Source: Alnus glutinosa
Taxonomy: Eukaryota > Streptophyta > Magnoliopsida > Fagales > Betulaceae
Direction of reading: 5' to 3'
DNA length: 64,000 nt
Assembly: GCF_958979055.1 (NCBI RefSeq)
Contig: NC_084886.1
Location: 8,145,154-8,209,153, forward strand
Shown: one piece after another, positions 23,340 through 35,300 of the stretch
Position numbering within the stretch: position 1 is the stretch's first letter
Layout of the letters: each line of letters starts with the position of its first letter
Translations under genes and position numbers: made by a program
Notes under the pieces: model-generated
Seen by the model: the letters and a program-made list of their open reading frames with translations, nothing else
Databases searched by the model: none
Told to the model about the DNA's origin: nothing

Positions 23340-24413
23340 AGGTAATTTAATGTCAACAGCATGCAAGTGGGAGCACCCAGAGAGGAGAAAAGTTGAGAGA
23401 GAGAGTTTGTATGGGAGAGCTTGTTGTTGCCGGGGGAGGTCGACTGAACCTCCCTCTCCCCGACTCTTGTTTTGTCCCTTAGTCCTCTTGGACTAAGGTG
23501 TTTTGTTTCCTCCCTTAGTTTTTCTCAGTGGAGGCTAGCTTTCTCACATCCATTAGGGCTATGGAACTTTTGTTCCCCTCGGTAGATTCGGTGGTGGCTG
23601 TCTTTCCCCTAGCCTCGTTAGGCAATAGAGGCTTGTATTTGTATTTTTTTTCTTTTGTTTATAGTAGGAAGGCTCAAATCTAGGTGTTCCAGCTTAGGGG
23701 TGTGGCGGTGATCATGTCATTTAACAGTGGTTGTTTGGACGGTTTTTTCAAATTTTTGTCTTCAACTTTGGAGCCAGATCTACACAATTCCATTGCTTTT
23801 TTTCAAGACACGCGCCCCTCAGCCGCGTTCCTTGTTGTCTTTCGCTCCAGCCACCGGAAGCACAAGCCACGTTGGTCGTCGGTGTTCGGCACGTGGCTTG
23901 CACACGCCAGAGAGCCTTTTGCTTTTTGGCGAGCATGACGGCCACACTCCAACTTTTCTGGCCATGCACGGTGTTGGATGGGGTCTATGGATGTTGATCT
24001 ACAGCTGGGTGGTATCGGTGACGATGCGTGTCCTCCAGGCGTCGCCATCTCCGACTGAATTTGCTGTTATCTCTACTGCTGGCATCCTGTTTTTTGGGTT
24101 TAATTTTTTCTGTTTTGTGTTGTGTATTCCCCTTGTTTTTCCTGTACAGTCTGCCTGTGTATTGCTCAAATTTTATTGGAATTTTTGTTGGCTACATGCT
24201 AGATCGGCTTTCTTTTATTTGAGAGTGAGCGTAAATGTAAAAGATGCTCAAATATAATTTTGATACGGTTTGTTGTTTTTGCTCAGACTGCTGTTTTTTA
24301 AGTCATATTCTTCTGGCTTAGAGTATAGGGGATCCTGTCCCTTTATTTCTCAAGATGTAAGCCTTAGGACTTTTCAGAATTTATAATAGCACATGTTATT
24401 TGTTAAAAAAAAA
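23340..24413 (+). mobile_element. non-coding poly-A retroposon (about 1.07 kb)
   Basis: Starts right after AAGTAGTAG (23331-23339), ends in an A run at 24405-24413, then AAGTAGTAG repeats (24417-24425). A poly-A tail and target duplication mean LINE-type retroposition. No conserved protein domain was found in any frame, and its ends do not match the LINE of copy A. It may be a non-autonomous LINE derivative or a retrocopy of an unknown transcript. The insertion point equals that of the LINE in copy A. Confidence 0.75.
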
Positions 24414-25128
24414 GAAAAGTAGTAGCCGGAGTTTAGTGAATTTCCTAGGGTTTTCATGTGAGTTTCTTTTGTTGGTGAAGTTACTTTTGTACTTTTTTCA
24501 TACAATTTTGACTAGTCTTCGTCCTTTCCTTTTTCTTTTGCAACTAGCTTGAGTTGTACATGCACGCACAGGTTTTAAAAAGTCCTTCATTCAGTCAACT
24601 TATCTTCCTCTCTCTCCCTCTCTCTTTCTTTCTTTCTTTCTTTCTTCTTCTTCTTGCTTTTTATTTATTTTTTTTAATATTAACTTGTACTTAAAGAAAC
24701 AAATTTCTCAAACTTACTAGATGCAAGTTCGTACTGTCCGAACTATGCACATATATTATTTATTTATAATTAAAAACCTTCAAGTAATTCATCTTTGTAT
24801 AAAATACATACAAATTTTGCACTATTTTAAGTCAAAATATTTAAATCTTAAATGTTGAACCATTCATAATGCAAATCAGAGCTTAATTTAAACTGTCAAC
24901 TTCTCAATTCAAACTAAAGATATAAAATTAAATATCAAATATATTTAATATAACTTAAAACTATTATTTATTCTAAAGCATTCTTAGTCAATCTAATAAA
25001 CTCCTTTAGTGTTACGGGTAGGTAAAAAGTTACATCGCATGCCTTCTTGCATTGTTTTGCACTTGCATTACAATTTGGATTGTCACTTACATTGTTTTAC
25101 ATAGGCAGTGCTGCAGTAGGGGGAGCCA

Positions 25129-25990
25129 CATTTAGGAGCCATGGCCCACATAGGCCTCCATGTGGCTCCAACACTGCTCGTAGGAGTACCTTCTTGGTCA
25201 GCAAGTCCTCGATGACAAAAGAAGAAGATATGAAATTGAAAAAACAAATCATGCTTTTGCAAATCTTTTGAATAGAAATGAGATTATATGAAGTATTGGG
25301 ACAGTGTAAAATATCAAGAAGAAATAATTTAGTACGAGGTATAACAAGTACAGAATAAACAGTATTGGTTATCATATCTGTAGATCATTGTCATTGTCAA
25401 CACTGACATCTTCATTTTCTTGGTAAGGTTGCTGCATAGTCAAGTTCTCAAGATTATCAGTCACATGATTGTTAGCACCACCATCAAGATACTAAGGTTG
25501 TTCTCCTTTAACTACGACATGTGTATGAGTTGTCATTGCAGCAAATTGAGAGGGAGGATGTCTCCTTAATTTGATAAGAAAAATTTATGCAGTGATAGCA
25601 GTTCAAAGCTTGGTGGTCGATTTGTTTTGCCGCAAATCTGACACGGAGATTTATTAGTAGCTAGTGAAAACATGAAAGATGGTTTACTCTGTAAATTTTG
25701 TGAAAATAGGCGTTGTTGCAGCATTTTTGGTTCTGTTGTCGTTGAAAAGCAAGATGCGCGCTGTGGAAGATTTTTATTCTTCTTGTTGTATATATTGAGG
25801 ACTGAAGAGCCCTTGACTTTTGAGTGAAAATTAATGCCACCCGATTAATTAGCTTCGAGTGGTACTGTCTGATGATGGGCATCGAGCAGCTGCTCAAAAT
25901 TTTGCAGCTCGGTCTGAAATTCAACAAATGAGATGGAAGAATCTCTGGGAGCAAAACCAGTGATATGATAAACGAGTGATAAGAGGATTG
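25129..25990 (-). mobile_element. Ty1/copia gag C-terminus and protease remnant (copy B)
   Basis: Minus strand: gag end (ELQNFEQLLDAHHQTVP near 25860-25920), zinc knuckle (CQICGKTN near 25625-25645), protease entry (about 25490-25440), and the block ILHCPNTSYNLISI near 25280-25320. Broken, of the same age class as copy A. Confidence 0.8.
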
Positions 25991-26729
25991 GAGACCTCGT
26001 ATTGTTAAAGTATTGATAAAATGATTATATTTTTAATTTTTTTTATATAATTTTAAACTTTTAAGATAGGTGGTGATCGAAGAAAATCGTAATTAAATGG
26101 AAAACTAAAGGTAATAGCAGAAATAAAAGAAAACAGGCACAATGATTTCGTGTGATTCGGTGTATAACTTACATATATAAGATAGAACTTTAAAGGTTAT
26201 ATTTCGTTCTTATTTATAACCAGACCTCTCACGTGCGATACATGTGATATACGTTGCCTGAACTACCGGTTGTGTCCGTTCTCTTTCATGATGTAAAAGA
26301 CTTAAAATGCCCGTAACATCATCGTCTCGATATTTCAACTCGTTTAAGAAAGACTGCACAACTCTATCTCAACTCTTGTAAGAAGAACCCTAAAACATTG
26401 TTGTTGTGGTTGCGTTTCGCCGATTTGCCTTGTGATTTGCATCACAGAGGTTTTCTTTGTGACAGTTAAGATTGAATTTTTTTTTTTTTTTTTTCTTGAT
26501 CTGTACGTTATTGTCTTGTTTGGCCTAACCCTTTCTCTTCTTCCCAGAAGAAAAAGAAGACGATGATGCAGTTTAGGAAGAGCATTATGCAAAGCTTAGA
26601 TTTTTTTTTTTTTTTTTTTTGGCATCCAGGGTTTTTGTCTTCTTTTAATTTTTTTTTTTGAGTATTTTAATAATTTTAATTTAATTCTATTGAGAGTATA
26701 TGAATTGTCATTGATACGTGAAATACAAA

Positions 26730-26890
26730 GAGAAATGATCCCTACACTCATTTCTCACAACAAGCTGACGTGGCTGGTAATATTTTATTATTTTTTTTGT
26801 TTTCTTTTTGTTTTGGTTGAAAATCGGTTGGAGGGAGAAATGAAATTGTTGTGGGACTGTTATGAGAAATGAGTGTAGGGATCATTTCTC
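26730..26890. mobile_element. small MITE (about 160 bp)
   Basis: Ends GAGAAATGATCCCTACACTC and its inverted complement; CATTTCTCA.AACA blocks also pair. The termini resemble the MITE at 51321-51441. Confidence 0.8.
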
Positions 26891-27563
26891 GATGAACAAT
26901 GAATATGCTCTGAGCTTATTCACTATTTATTTTATAATTAATAAAATATTGAAAAAAACATTAACTAAAACAACATGATAGTCATTATTCACCCATATCC
27001 CTCTCTCTCTCTCTCTCTCTTCCACTTTTCATTGCATTCTGAAATTTCTTTGCATTCCGAAAGAAATTGGGTTTGTTAGATAGAGTGATCTTGATATGGA
27101 GGGAGCGGAATTTTTTTTTTGAGATATTTCTATTTGGTTTCATTTTTTTGTTGCTTTCTAAATTGCATTATTGTAACAACATATTAGCTACTTTGTTTTC
27201 CTTTTTGCATTGTTGTCTTTAGTTGCTTTGCTTTTCTTTTTGCATTGTTATTTTTAGTTGCTTTGTTTTCCTTTTTGCATTGTTGTTTTTTGTTGTTGTT
27301 TTTTTTATTTTTTAATTTAAAAAAAGAAGATAAATTGTTTTGTTTTTGGTTGCTTTACTTCCATAAATCGCGTAATTTTGATAGAATATTAAACTGGTGC
27401 AACACTTGTACGGTTGTAGCTAAAAAAATATGTGAAAATTCAATATTTTATTTTCATTGAGTATTGGTAAAAATATATATTAAAAAAAATGAGAAGTAAT
27501 ATTTAAATACAAGTAAAGAATAAAATAGAGAATCTGTTAATTAATTATGACACACAATTTAAC

Positions 27564-27751
27564 GGATTAAGATCCTCTCAAATTATTTGTTAGAAATTGA
27601 GAAAATTCGAATAGGTGATTGTGAGAGATCACTTATGAGTCTCACTTGACCGGATAAGTACTTGGGCATTTGTGTCTCATAAGTGGTTTTTCATAATCAC
27701 TTGTTCGAATTCTCTCAAATTCAGACAAATAATTAGAGAAGTTTCTGATCT
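27564..27751. mobile_element. inverted-repeat MITE, 9-bp flanking repeat
   Basis: Arms containing AAATTATTTGT, AATTCGAA.AGGTGATTGTGA and ATCACTTATGAGTCTCAC fold back on each other. CAATTTAAC flanks both sides (27555-27563 and 27752-27760), consistent with a 9-bp duplication. A related element lies at 43800-44010. Confidence 0.75.
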
Positions 27752-27997
27752 CAATTTAACACCTACGCACACATTGTTGCAAGTATGCGTCGCACGTGTA
27801 TATAATTCTGTAGGCTCTTTTGTGTGCATCTAGATCCTCTCCGATTTAACTGAATTAGAGAGCATCCGGTTGATTTATATTTTAAAGGTAAAATTGTTTA
27901 TAAAAATTTTGAAAAATAATTTTACTTTTAAATTAAGAATAACTAGATCCTTTCCAGTTAAGTTGAATGGGAACGATCTTGTCCCTTTTGCGCTATG

Positions 27998-28005
27998 TAT
28001 AAAAA
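27998..28005 (+). promoter_or_regulatory. TATA box of the HD-domain gene
   Basis: TATAAAAA, 92 bp upstream of the ATG at 28097, followed by an A/C-rich presumed 5' leader. Spacing fits a plant core promoter. Confidence 0.55.
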
Positions 28006-28096
28006 CCAAAAACAAAAACGAATACAATTTCCAAAAGCAAAAACAAAAGAAAGACTTCCGTAACAACTTCGTTGCTCGCTCCTCCTCTCTGCAACA

Positions 28097-29333
28097 ATGG
28101 CTGTGAATTCATCGACTCGTTGCGCGCTTCCGCTGCACCGGACTCTTCCTTCCCGGTCGCCTCTCGCTTTCTTTAATCGGACCTCGTCGAGACCCGGAAT
28201 TTTCACCGAGACTCCGAGCCCGAGGCTCATGTCGGTTCGTTCCCACAAGCCTGGTCCGGACGGGTTCGGGTCCAGGAAATCGGTGAGTTTGGAGGAGTCC
28301 GAAGCTTGGATCGGATCGTCGGGTTCGCACTCGTCGTCGTCTTCTTCTGCAATTGATTTTCTGACGTTGTGCCATCGCCTTAAGGTGTGGGGAAAAATGG
28401 TTGCTTTCTCTCTTTTTGGTTGCCTGGAAAATCTAAAAAAGAAAGAAAATTAGTGCTAGCATTTTGATTTTATGCTGCTTATGTGCCTAATGATAGAAAA
28501 TTTCATTGCAATTGATATATACCGGTTTTACTAGTCCCAGGTCCATATGTGAAACTTACCAGAATTAATAAACTCCTTTTCTTTTCGTTTTTTGGATTAT
28601 ACAATATTTTCTCAGGTAGGAAATGGAGCTTGAGGGATTGATGGAGTTGCATTGATATTGGTATTCCATCTGGAAATGCTAGCCAAAGTGCTTGGACCGC
28701 TTAGGTTATAATAGTTTGTTTACCTTAAAGTAGGAATTTTGATGGATACGTGTATATGTAGTCTACTGCTACTTCTGGTTTCGAAGGCGGAGGTCTGGGC
28801 TTCAACCTTCAACCTGTTATGGGTTTTAAGGGGTTATTCTATCTTAGGTAGACTAATGGCGTGATTGAATTCATGAATTTTATTCACGAGTTAAGTTTTT
28901 GTGATTTTGAAGCAAATGCAATTATAACTGCACATACGTAAGTAATGTATTCAAAAAGCGGAGAAAATAAATATAGAGTGTGCATTATGAAAAAAAAATA
29001 AAAAAAAAATAAAATACACCTGCAGTAGTATGTGTAGTGGTTTGGAAAACAAAGATTTACTGTATTTGTATCTCTCTATTGTAGACCACAAAAAGGAAAG
29101 GATGGATCAATCATGGGATAAAGGGTCCCGAGTCAATTGCTGACCATATGTACCGCATGGCTTTGATGGGTTTAATTGCTGGCGACCTTCCCGGTGTGAA
29201 TAGAGAAAGGTTAGACTTTCATCATATCATATGAAGGATTGTGCTTTATATTCTTTGCATAAACTTTCTAGGCTATCACTGTGAAATGTTTGCTTGTCGG
29301 TTTTACCTAAAATATCTTCACTTATCCATCAAA

Positions 29334-29391
<58 letters not shown>

Positions 29392-32300
29392 ATTATATGT
29401 AGCTAAGATGAGTAGTTGATATTAGGAAGGGTGTAGTGCACTGCCTGGATATGTGTTGTAATAGACTGAAACAACGTCATATGAAATTATTACCCTTTTT
29501 ACCTTATACCTTATGTATATACATAATGAAATTAATATTTAAGTAACGTTAGTAACCAGACAGATCCCTTTGATTTGGCCTACTACGAGTTTTAGTAAGG
29601 ATTTTTTAGCATATGTTTTGCTGAGTTCTGTGAACATCAATCTAGGAGTGCAACTCTTTGATGAATAATAGTTTATTGTTGAAAAAGAAAGCAATCTAGG
29701 AGTGCCACTTTCCTAGAAGGTGATGATCTCTTTGGCTATTTCGGTTGCTAGATTTTCAATATGTGAGTCCTGACTTGTTGAAAAGACATGTTATTTATAT
29801 ATAATTTAGAACGTTCTCAACAATATGAGAATGTTTCTTTTCTATGGTTTCATCTAAATTAGAAAGCTTCTATACCAAAACTTCAGTAGACATTTGTGGT
29901 CGAAGCAATTACTTGGTATTTCGGCAACCATGTTCCTCAATTTTCACTAGGGATGGCAGACGGCAGTGGCTAGGTTTGGGCGAGGTAGGTAATGGGCCCA
30001 GCCATTTTAAGGTTCAATTAAGCCCTGTCCCTCTAAGTCTTACTAAGGCTTTGATGGGTCCATGAAAAACATGCCCAATTACCGATCTTATAAAATTACA
30101 CATAACTGTCAAGGCTGGCTACGGTTATTAAGAAACAACCATCCCATTTTCCATATTCAGTGAAGTTGTAGAAAATTAAGATATGAAAAAGTACCACATT
30201 GTATTCCTCCTATATAGAAACGTTTGGTGCCTCAATCCACACTAAGAGGCAGTATTGATTTGATCGCTAACAATTTGCTTTTGATTATACATCAAGAAAG
30301 GTTTTGAAGAGCATTATTTGGTTACTTTTGCTTGGTTGGTTGCACAATCAGAGGCCAAAAATTGTATGGGGTGTGTCCCCTTTTTTGCTAGGGAAAACTT
30401 GGTCGTAAGAGTTATCTGAATCTCGAAGCTTGAGAAGATCTTTTATACTTGTTATAATTTCTGAATGTCCCCAAATTTGAAATAGTCTTCATATGCCTTT
30501 TCTCCTTTAGCCGAAGCAGTAACACAAACGTGCAGTTTCATGAAAAGTGAACTTATGTGTATGTTAATATGAAACAAATAGAAATTACCATAGTGTGGCT
30601 CGGCCATCTGTCAGTACTGGAATGCAATGTCTGATGTGTCTTTACTTCAACATGGGTTCATCAGATTTATGGTGTGATACCTAAATGAAGTAAACTGTCT
30701 TATATTGGGTGTGTTATTTTAGATAATTGTCTAATACCTTGATCTATGATAATTCAATTGTTGTAGCCTAAACAAATAAGCCAATGGATTTGGATGGATT
30801 GCATGTCCAAACAGTATGTGTTGGATAACATAATATTTGTGTCTAGTAGAAGAATTTTTCCACTATCATGTAAAGAAAACAAGAATGGAGATATGCATAT
30901 TGATGTTTCAATTCACAGTCTTTAAATTTATTGTATAGCAGATTTTAATAGTTAAAGGATGGCCCTTCCGCTGTGTCTTGGTTCAGGTGGAAGGGGTGGG
31001 TTTGGCTGGGTCGTTGGTTGAACTCTTGCCGATCAAAATGAAAATAAAATGTAGGCTTAATGACCTTTAATCCCCTTAACTATCACTCATTTACATATTG
31101 TCCCCACAACTGCCACCTGTCACACTCAACCCCTTCAACTAGCAATCGCTGGAAAAAAAAACCCCCCGAGATCGTTACAGACAAAAAAATGCAAATGTGA
31201 TAGGCACATGCTCATTTTTCACATGGAGTGACAAAAATATCTTTAGTTTAGAAACTAAATTTACTTAAATACCCTCAAGAGTTAACAAAATTCAAAAAAG
31301 AAAAGAAATTTTTATAATCAAAAAAAAGGGGGGTGGGGGGGGGTCAATCACCCCAACCAGCCCCCAAAACCTTGGGTGGTGGCCGGACCACCCCTAAGTG
31401 ATTCTGGGGTAGTCGAGCCTCCCCCAAAATGCCCTTGGGGGTGGGTGATTCAACAACCCCTCTCTCTCTTTTTTTTTTTTTTTTTTTTTTTGTGTATTTT
31501 TTTGTTTGAGGGTAAAAGAGTCAGATCAGGCCTAAAAAATGCATGGGGTCTAGATTCTGTTCATGACTGTATATATATAAAAAAAAAATCTAGGGTCAAA
31601 ATAAGGAAAAAAAAAAGGGACCTAATTATTATTATTATTTTTTTCTCTAACGAAGTTAAAGATTAAAAAACTTTTTTAAAAATTTGTTTTTTAGAGGTGG
31701 GGTCTGGCGGGGGGCCATGGCTCCACCTACTAGTCCCCCCTTAGTTTCGTCTATGTGTAAATGAGTGGTAGTTGAAGGGGGTTAATGGTAATTAACCCTA
31801 AAAATTTAAAAATAAATAAATAAGTAAAACCTGATATTCATCATATTCAGTTTTCCTTTTCAGTTACTTATAAAAAAAAAAAGAAAAAAAGAAAAAAAAA
31901 AGAAGTTTTCCTTTTCAGTCATGGGCAATTTTTGGGTAGATTCACTTTGTTGTTCTAATCCTAGCGCTTGATTATCTGTTTCACTATTTTATTCTTTTAT
32001 TGTTATGAATCAATTTGTATTATATTTCCTGTCACTGCTCATCCAAGTTTCATTGCTGATAGCACATTGTATAGGAGCCTTTTGATGTTCTGGCTTTATT
32101 AGCAGTAAGAACTATGTACTAAAGTTAACCCAATAACTTGTAAACTCTTGCTTGTTGAGTAGCATAAGTAGACATATAGTTTTGTCAACTTGTGCTTTTA
32201 TACACTATTAAAGTAACTTCAGATCAAATGCATTTAAGCTTTGCTAGTGCATAGATAGAATTTCTACGTATGTGTCTTCTAGGGTTACTTGAAGTGTGGT

Positions 32301-35300
32301 CTGGGTGGTTGTAGTTAGTTGTCCCCTAAGTCTCTTTTATATGATATTCTTTATTCCCTTGCCCCTTTTCCTTTGTTCTTATGGTTTTCTCGGTACTTTT
32401 TTGGTAATAATGTCCTTGTAGTTGTCTATTAAACCCTTTTGCCTCCTTGTCCTTATTTGTACAGGTGTATTAAGATAGCAATCGTGCATGATATGGCAGA
32501 AGGTATCATTTTGACTCCTTTTGATTTTCCATTATACTAGTTCCATGCTTGACATCTTTTTTTTTTTTTTTTGATAAGTAAAAAAATGTAAGACCCATTT
32601 AAGACTCTGTAATGGGTTAAATAATAGAGATTTTAAGAATATAGACTAGAACATGATAACCAATTGAGGCCTGCCTACATCATATAGTCTAGAAACAGTT
32701 CAGTCAAACACTGCTTGAAACCTTATATGATGAAATTTCGTCAAAGAACTTTTTCATGAAAATGGACCAATGCTATTTTAAGTTTCAGTGCTGATAGCCT
32801 GATACACCATGTAGATGTAACTTCTGTCAGTCAATTATCTTGCGCACTATGTACACATGGTTTTGAGGCTGCTGGTGGATGCTCTTTGGGTTAAATGCCA
32901 TCTCCTCCCCATAGATAAGCGGTGGAGAATCATGGGTTCAATCCCCTGCACATTCTTAAATACTATTTACCTCTAAGAAAAAAAATGTTTTTAATATTGC
33001 TGCTCAGAGGCCAGGGTCCATACAAGGTGCATTTTAGATGGGAGTTTACATAGGATAATGCGGGATAAAGGAGAATAAATTGTTCTGGTAGTCATGCCAA
33101 ATTTTTTTTTTTTTTTTTTTTTTTTCAAAGGCTCTATAACCTGTAACTCAGAAGCTCCCGCCATTTACTACCATACAGATTACCACAAAAGTCTTGGCTT
33201 ATTAAGTTGCTCATTGTTTACTGATCAGATTTAATGGATACAATTTCATTTTGAAGATTTATCACTTTTGAGGGAGCTTGAAAAGAGACTGTAAAGGTGA
33301 ACTTGATTGGAAGTCAGATGCAATAGAGGCATCTTTTACATTTAGGACCCATTTCAGTGAGAGAGTGTTCAGCAATATAAGTGATGCAATTCCATTTTGA
33401 AGATTTATCACTTTTGAGGGTACTTGAAAAGAGACTTTAAAGGTGAACTTGATTGGAGGTCAGATGCAATAGAGACATCATTTACATTTAGGGCCCATTT
33501 CAGTGAGAGAGTGTTCAGCAGTATCAGTGTCGTTGATATCGATCTGATGGAGAATAGTAGGGTCTTACTGTATTATGTGTTCAATCCCAGTTACAATTTT
33601 ATTTCTGGCAGAATTGTAATTGAGCTGTAGTTGAAATCTTGTTTCTTTGGATGGCACAAAACATTTGAGTAGAAAGTTACAGAATTCACAAAGATTGAGC
33701 TAGAAAAGAGCATTTTTGTAACAAAAGACGAGTATTAATATAATGTGATCAAAATAATAAGTCGCAATTTGAAATAATCAAGTACATTAATTGATTTAGA
33801 GTTGAATCAACCATTCAAAAGTGATTTCAACAGTAGATGCTAGTTGAAAAACGAAGGCTTTTGCAAAGAAGATCAAAGATGAAAGTGGAATATAAGATGA
33901 AATTTTTTCATAGTAATACCAAACCTAATTTCATTGGATAATTTGCAAACCCCCAGGAAAATAAAATATTAGAAAATGTATTTGTCAAGATGGCCAAGCT
34001 TAGTCTCAAATGAAGCCTTACACCATTGTGATTAGGACCATAAGAACATTTTATGAGTGAAAGTAATTGTAACTAGATCAGTATTTCAATTGTATTCCAG
34101 ATTAGCTCAATCATTGTCATGTTTGAGAGAGTATGGCGCATATTATATCAGGGCTGGGAACATTTTCGATATTAGCCCTTTGAAATACAGTTGGTCCTGA
34201 CACAAAAGAATCTTGAGGGGCCTCTTTAGACATGTCTTCAACTTGGAGTTTATATGCATAATTCTAAATTTAAGGTTTCTACTCAAATCTTTTGTGCCCT
34301 CAAGCAGCAGAATTGGAATTGCATCAATGCGTTTAATGGCACTTTGTCTTTCCATAAGAACAGGGTGAAGGTGAGTTTATGGGTTCAAGAGCCATTGCAT
34401 GTATGCATGTGCAAATAACTAATAAAGAACAAAGAGTAGCAGAATTGGAATTGTGCAAGCCAGTTTTGATTATGACCCCTAATTCTTCCACCAATATTTT
34501 GTTCCAACGAGGGATTAGGAACTGCACTATATTCAGGTGGTGATGTGGGTAATTCTGAAGATCCATTGGGTGCAATGACAGAGGTGGTAAATAATATAGC
34601 TTTTTGGAGGATTTACCTTTTTTTTTTTTTTTTTTTTCCCCACGTGTGATGTGACACACCGAAAAGTTAAGTTGCACATTGGTTGGGTGGATGTGATAGG
34701 GTTACATGGGTGTCAAGTCCTACATTAGTTCCTTACTAGTTGGGATTAAGCTATATAAGTGATTCCAAAGAGCTGAAATTGTAACTTTGACTAGTTATTT
34801 TAGAGTAATATGACAGATGTGGCTTACGCTTTCTTGGATTGCGAAAAATTATATCTAAACAACTTAATAAGACCATGTGACGCTAGGGCACTGCATCATG
34901 ATGCGGTCCCTAACAAGGACATCAGGAATTTGAGCGGGGGATATTGTGACACATCGGAAAGTTAAGTCCCACATTGGGTGAGTGGAATGTGATGGTGTTA
35001 AATAGATGTCAAGTCTCACACCGGTTACTTATTATGTGAGACTGTACTACATAAGTGATTCCAGAGAGCTCTAATTATAATATTGACTAGTCCTTTTGGA
35101 TTAATAGTGCATATACGATTAGCACTTTCCCTAGGTCGTTAAAAATGTTGTGACGCCCCAAAAAGTTCAGTCCTACTTTGGGTGGGTGAATTTTGATGGG
35201 GTTATATGGGCGTCAATTTTCACATTGGTTTCTTTTTATGTGAAACTGTGTTATGTAAGCGATTTCAGAGAGTTTCAGTTGTAACATCGACTAGTCATTT

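Larger units (their letters stand above)
25991..28078. other. intergenic region and promoter side of the HD-domain gene
   Basis: 26005-26075 resembles a decayed copy of the 77-bp TRIM LTR at 37327. (CT)n lies at 27001-27022. 27120-27310 is T-rich with TTGCATTGTTGTTTTTAGTT repeats. No gene is supported before 28097. Confidence 0.55.

Noticed and set aside
23727-24257. 176-codon frame in the non-coding retroposon
   Set aside because: Overlapping open frames in several phases, no conserved motif, hydrophobic low-complexity end; no support for a real protein.
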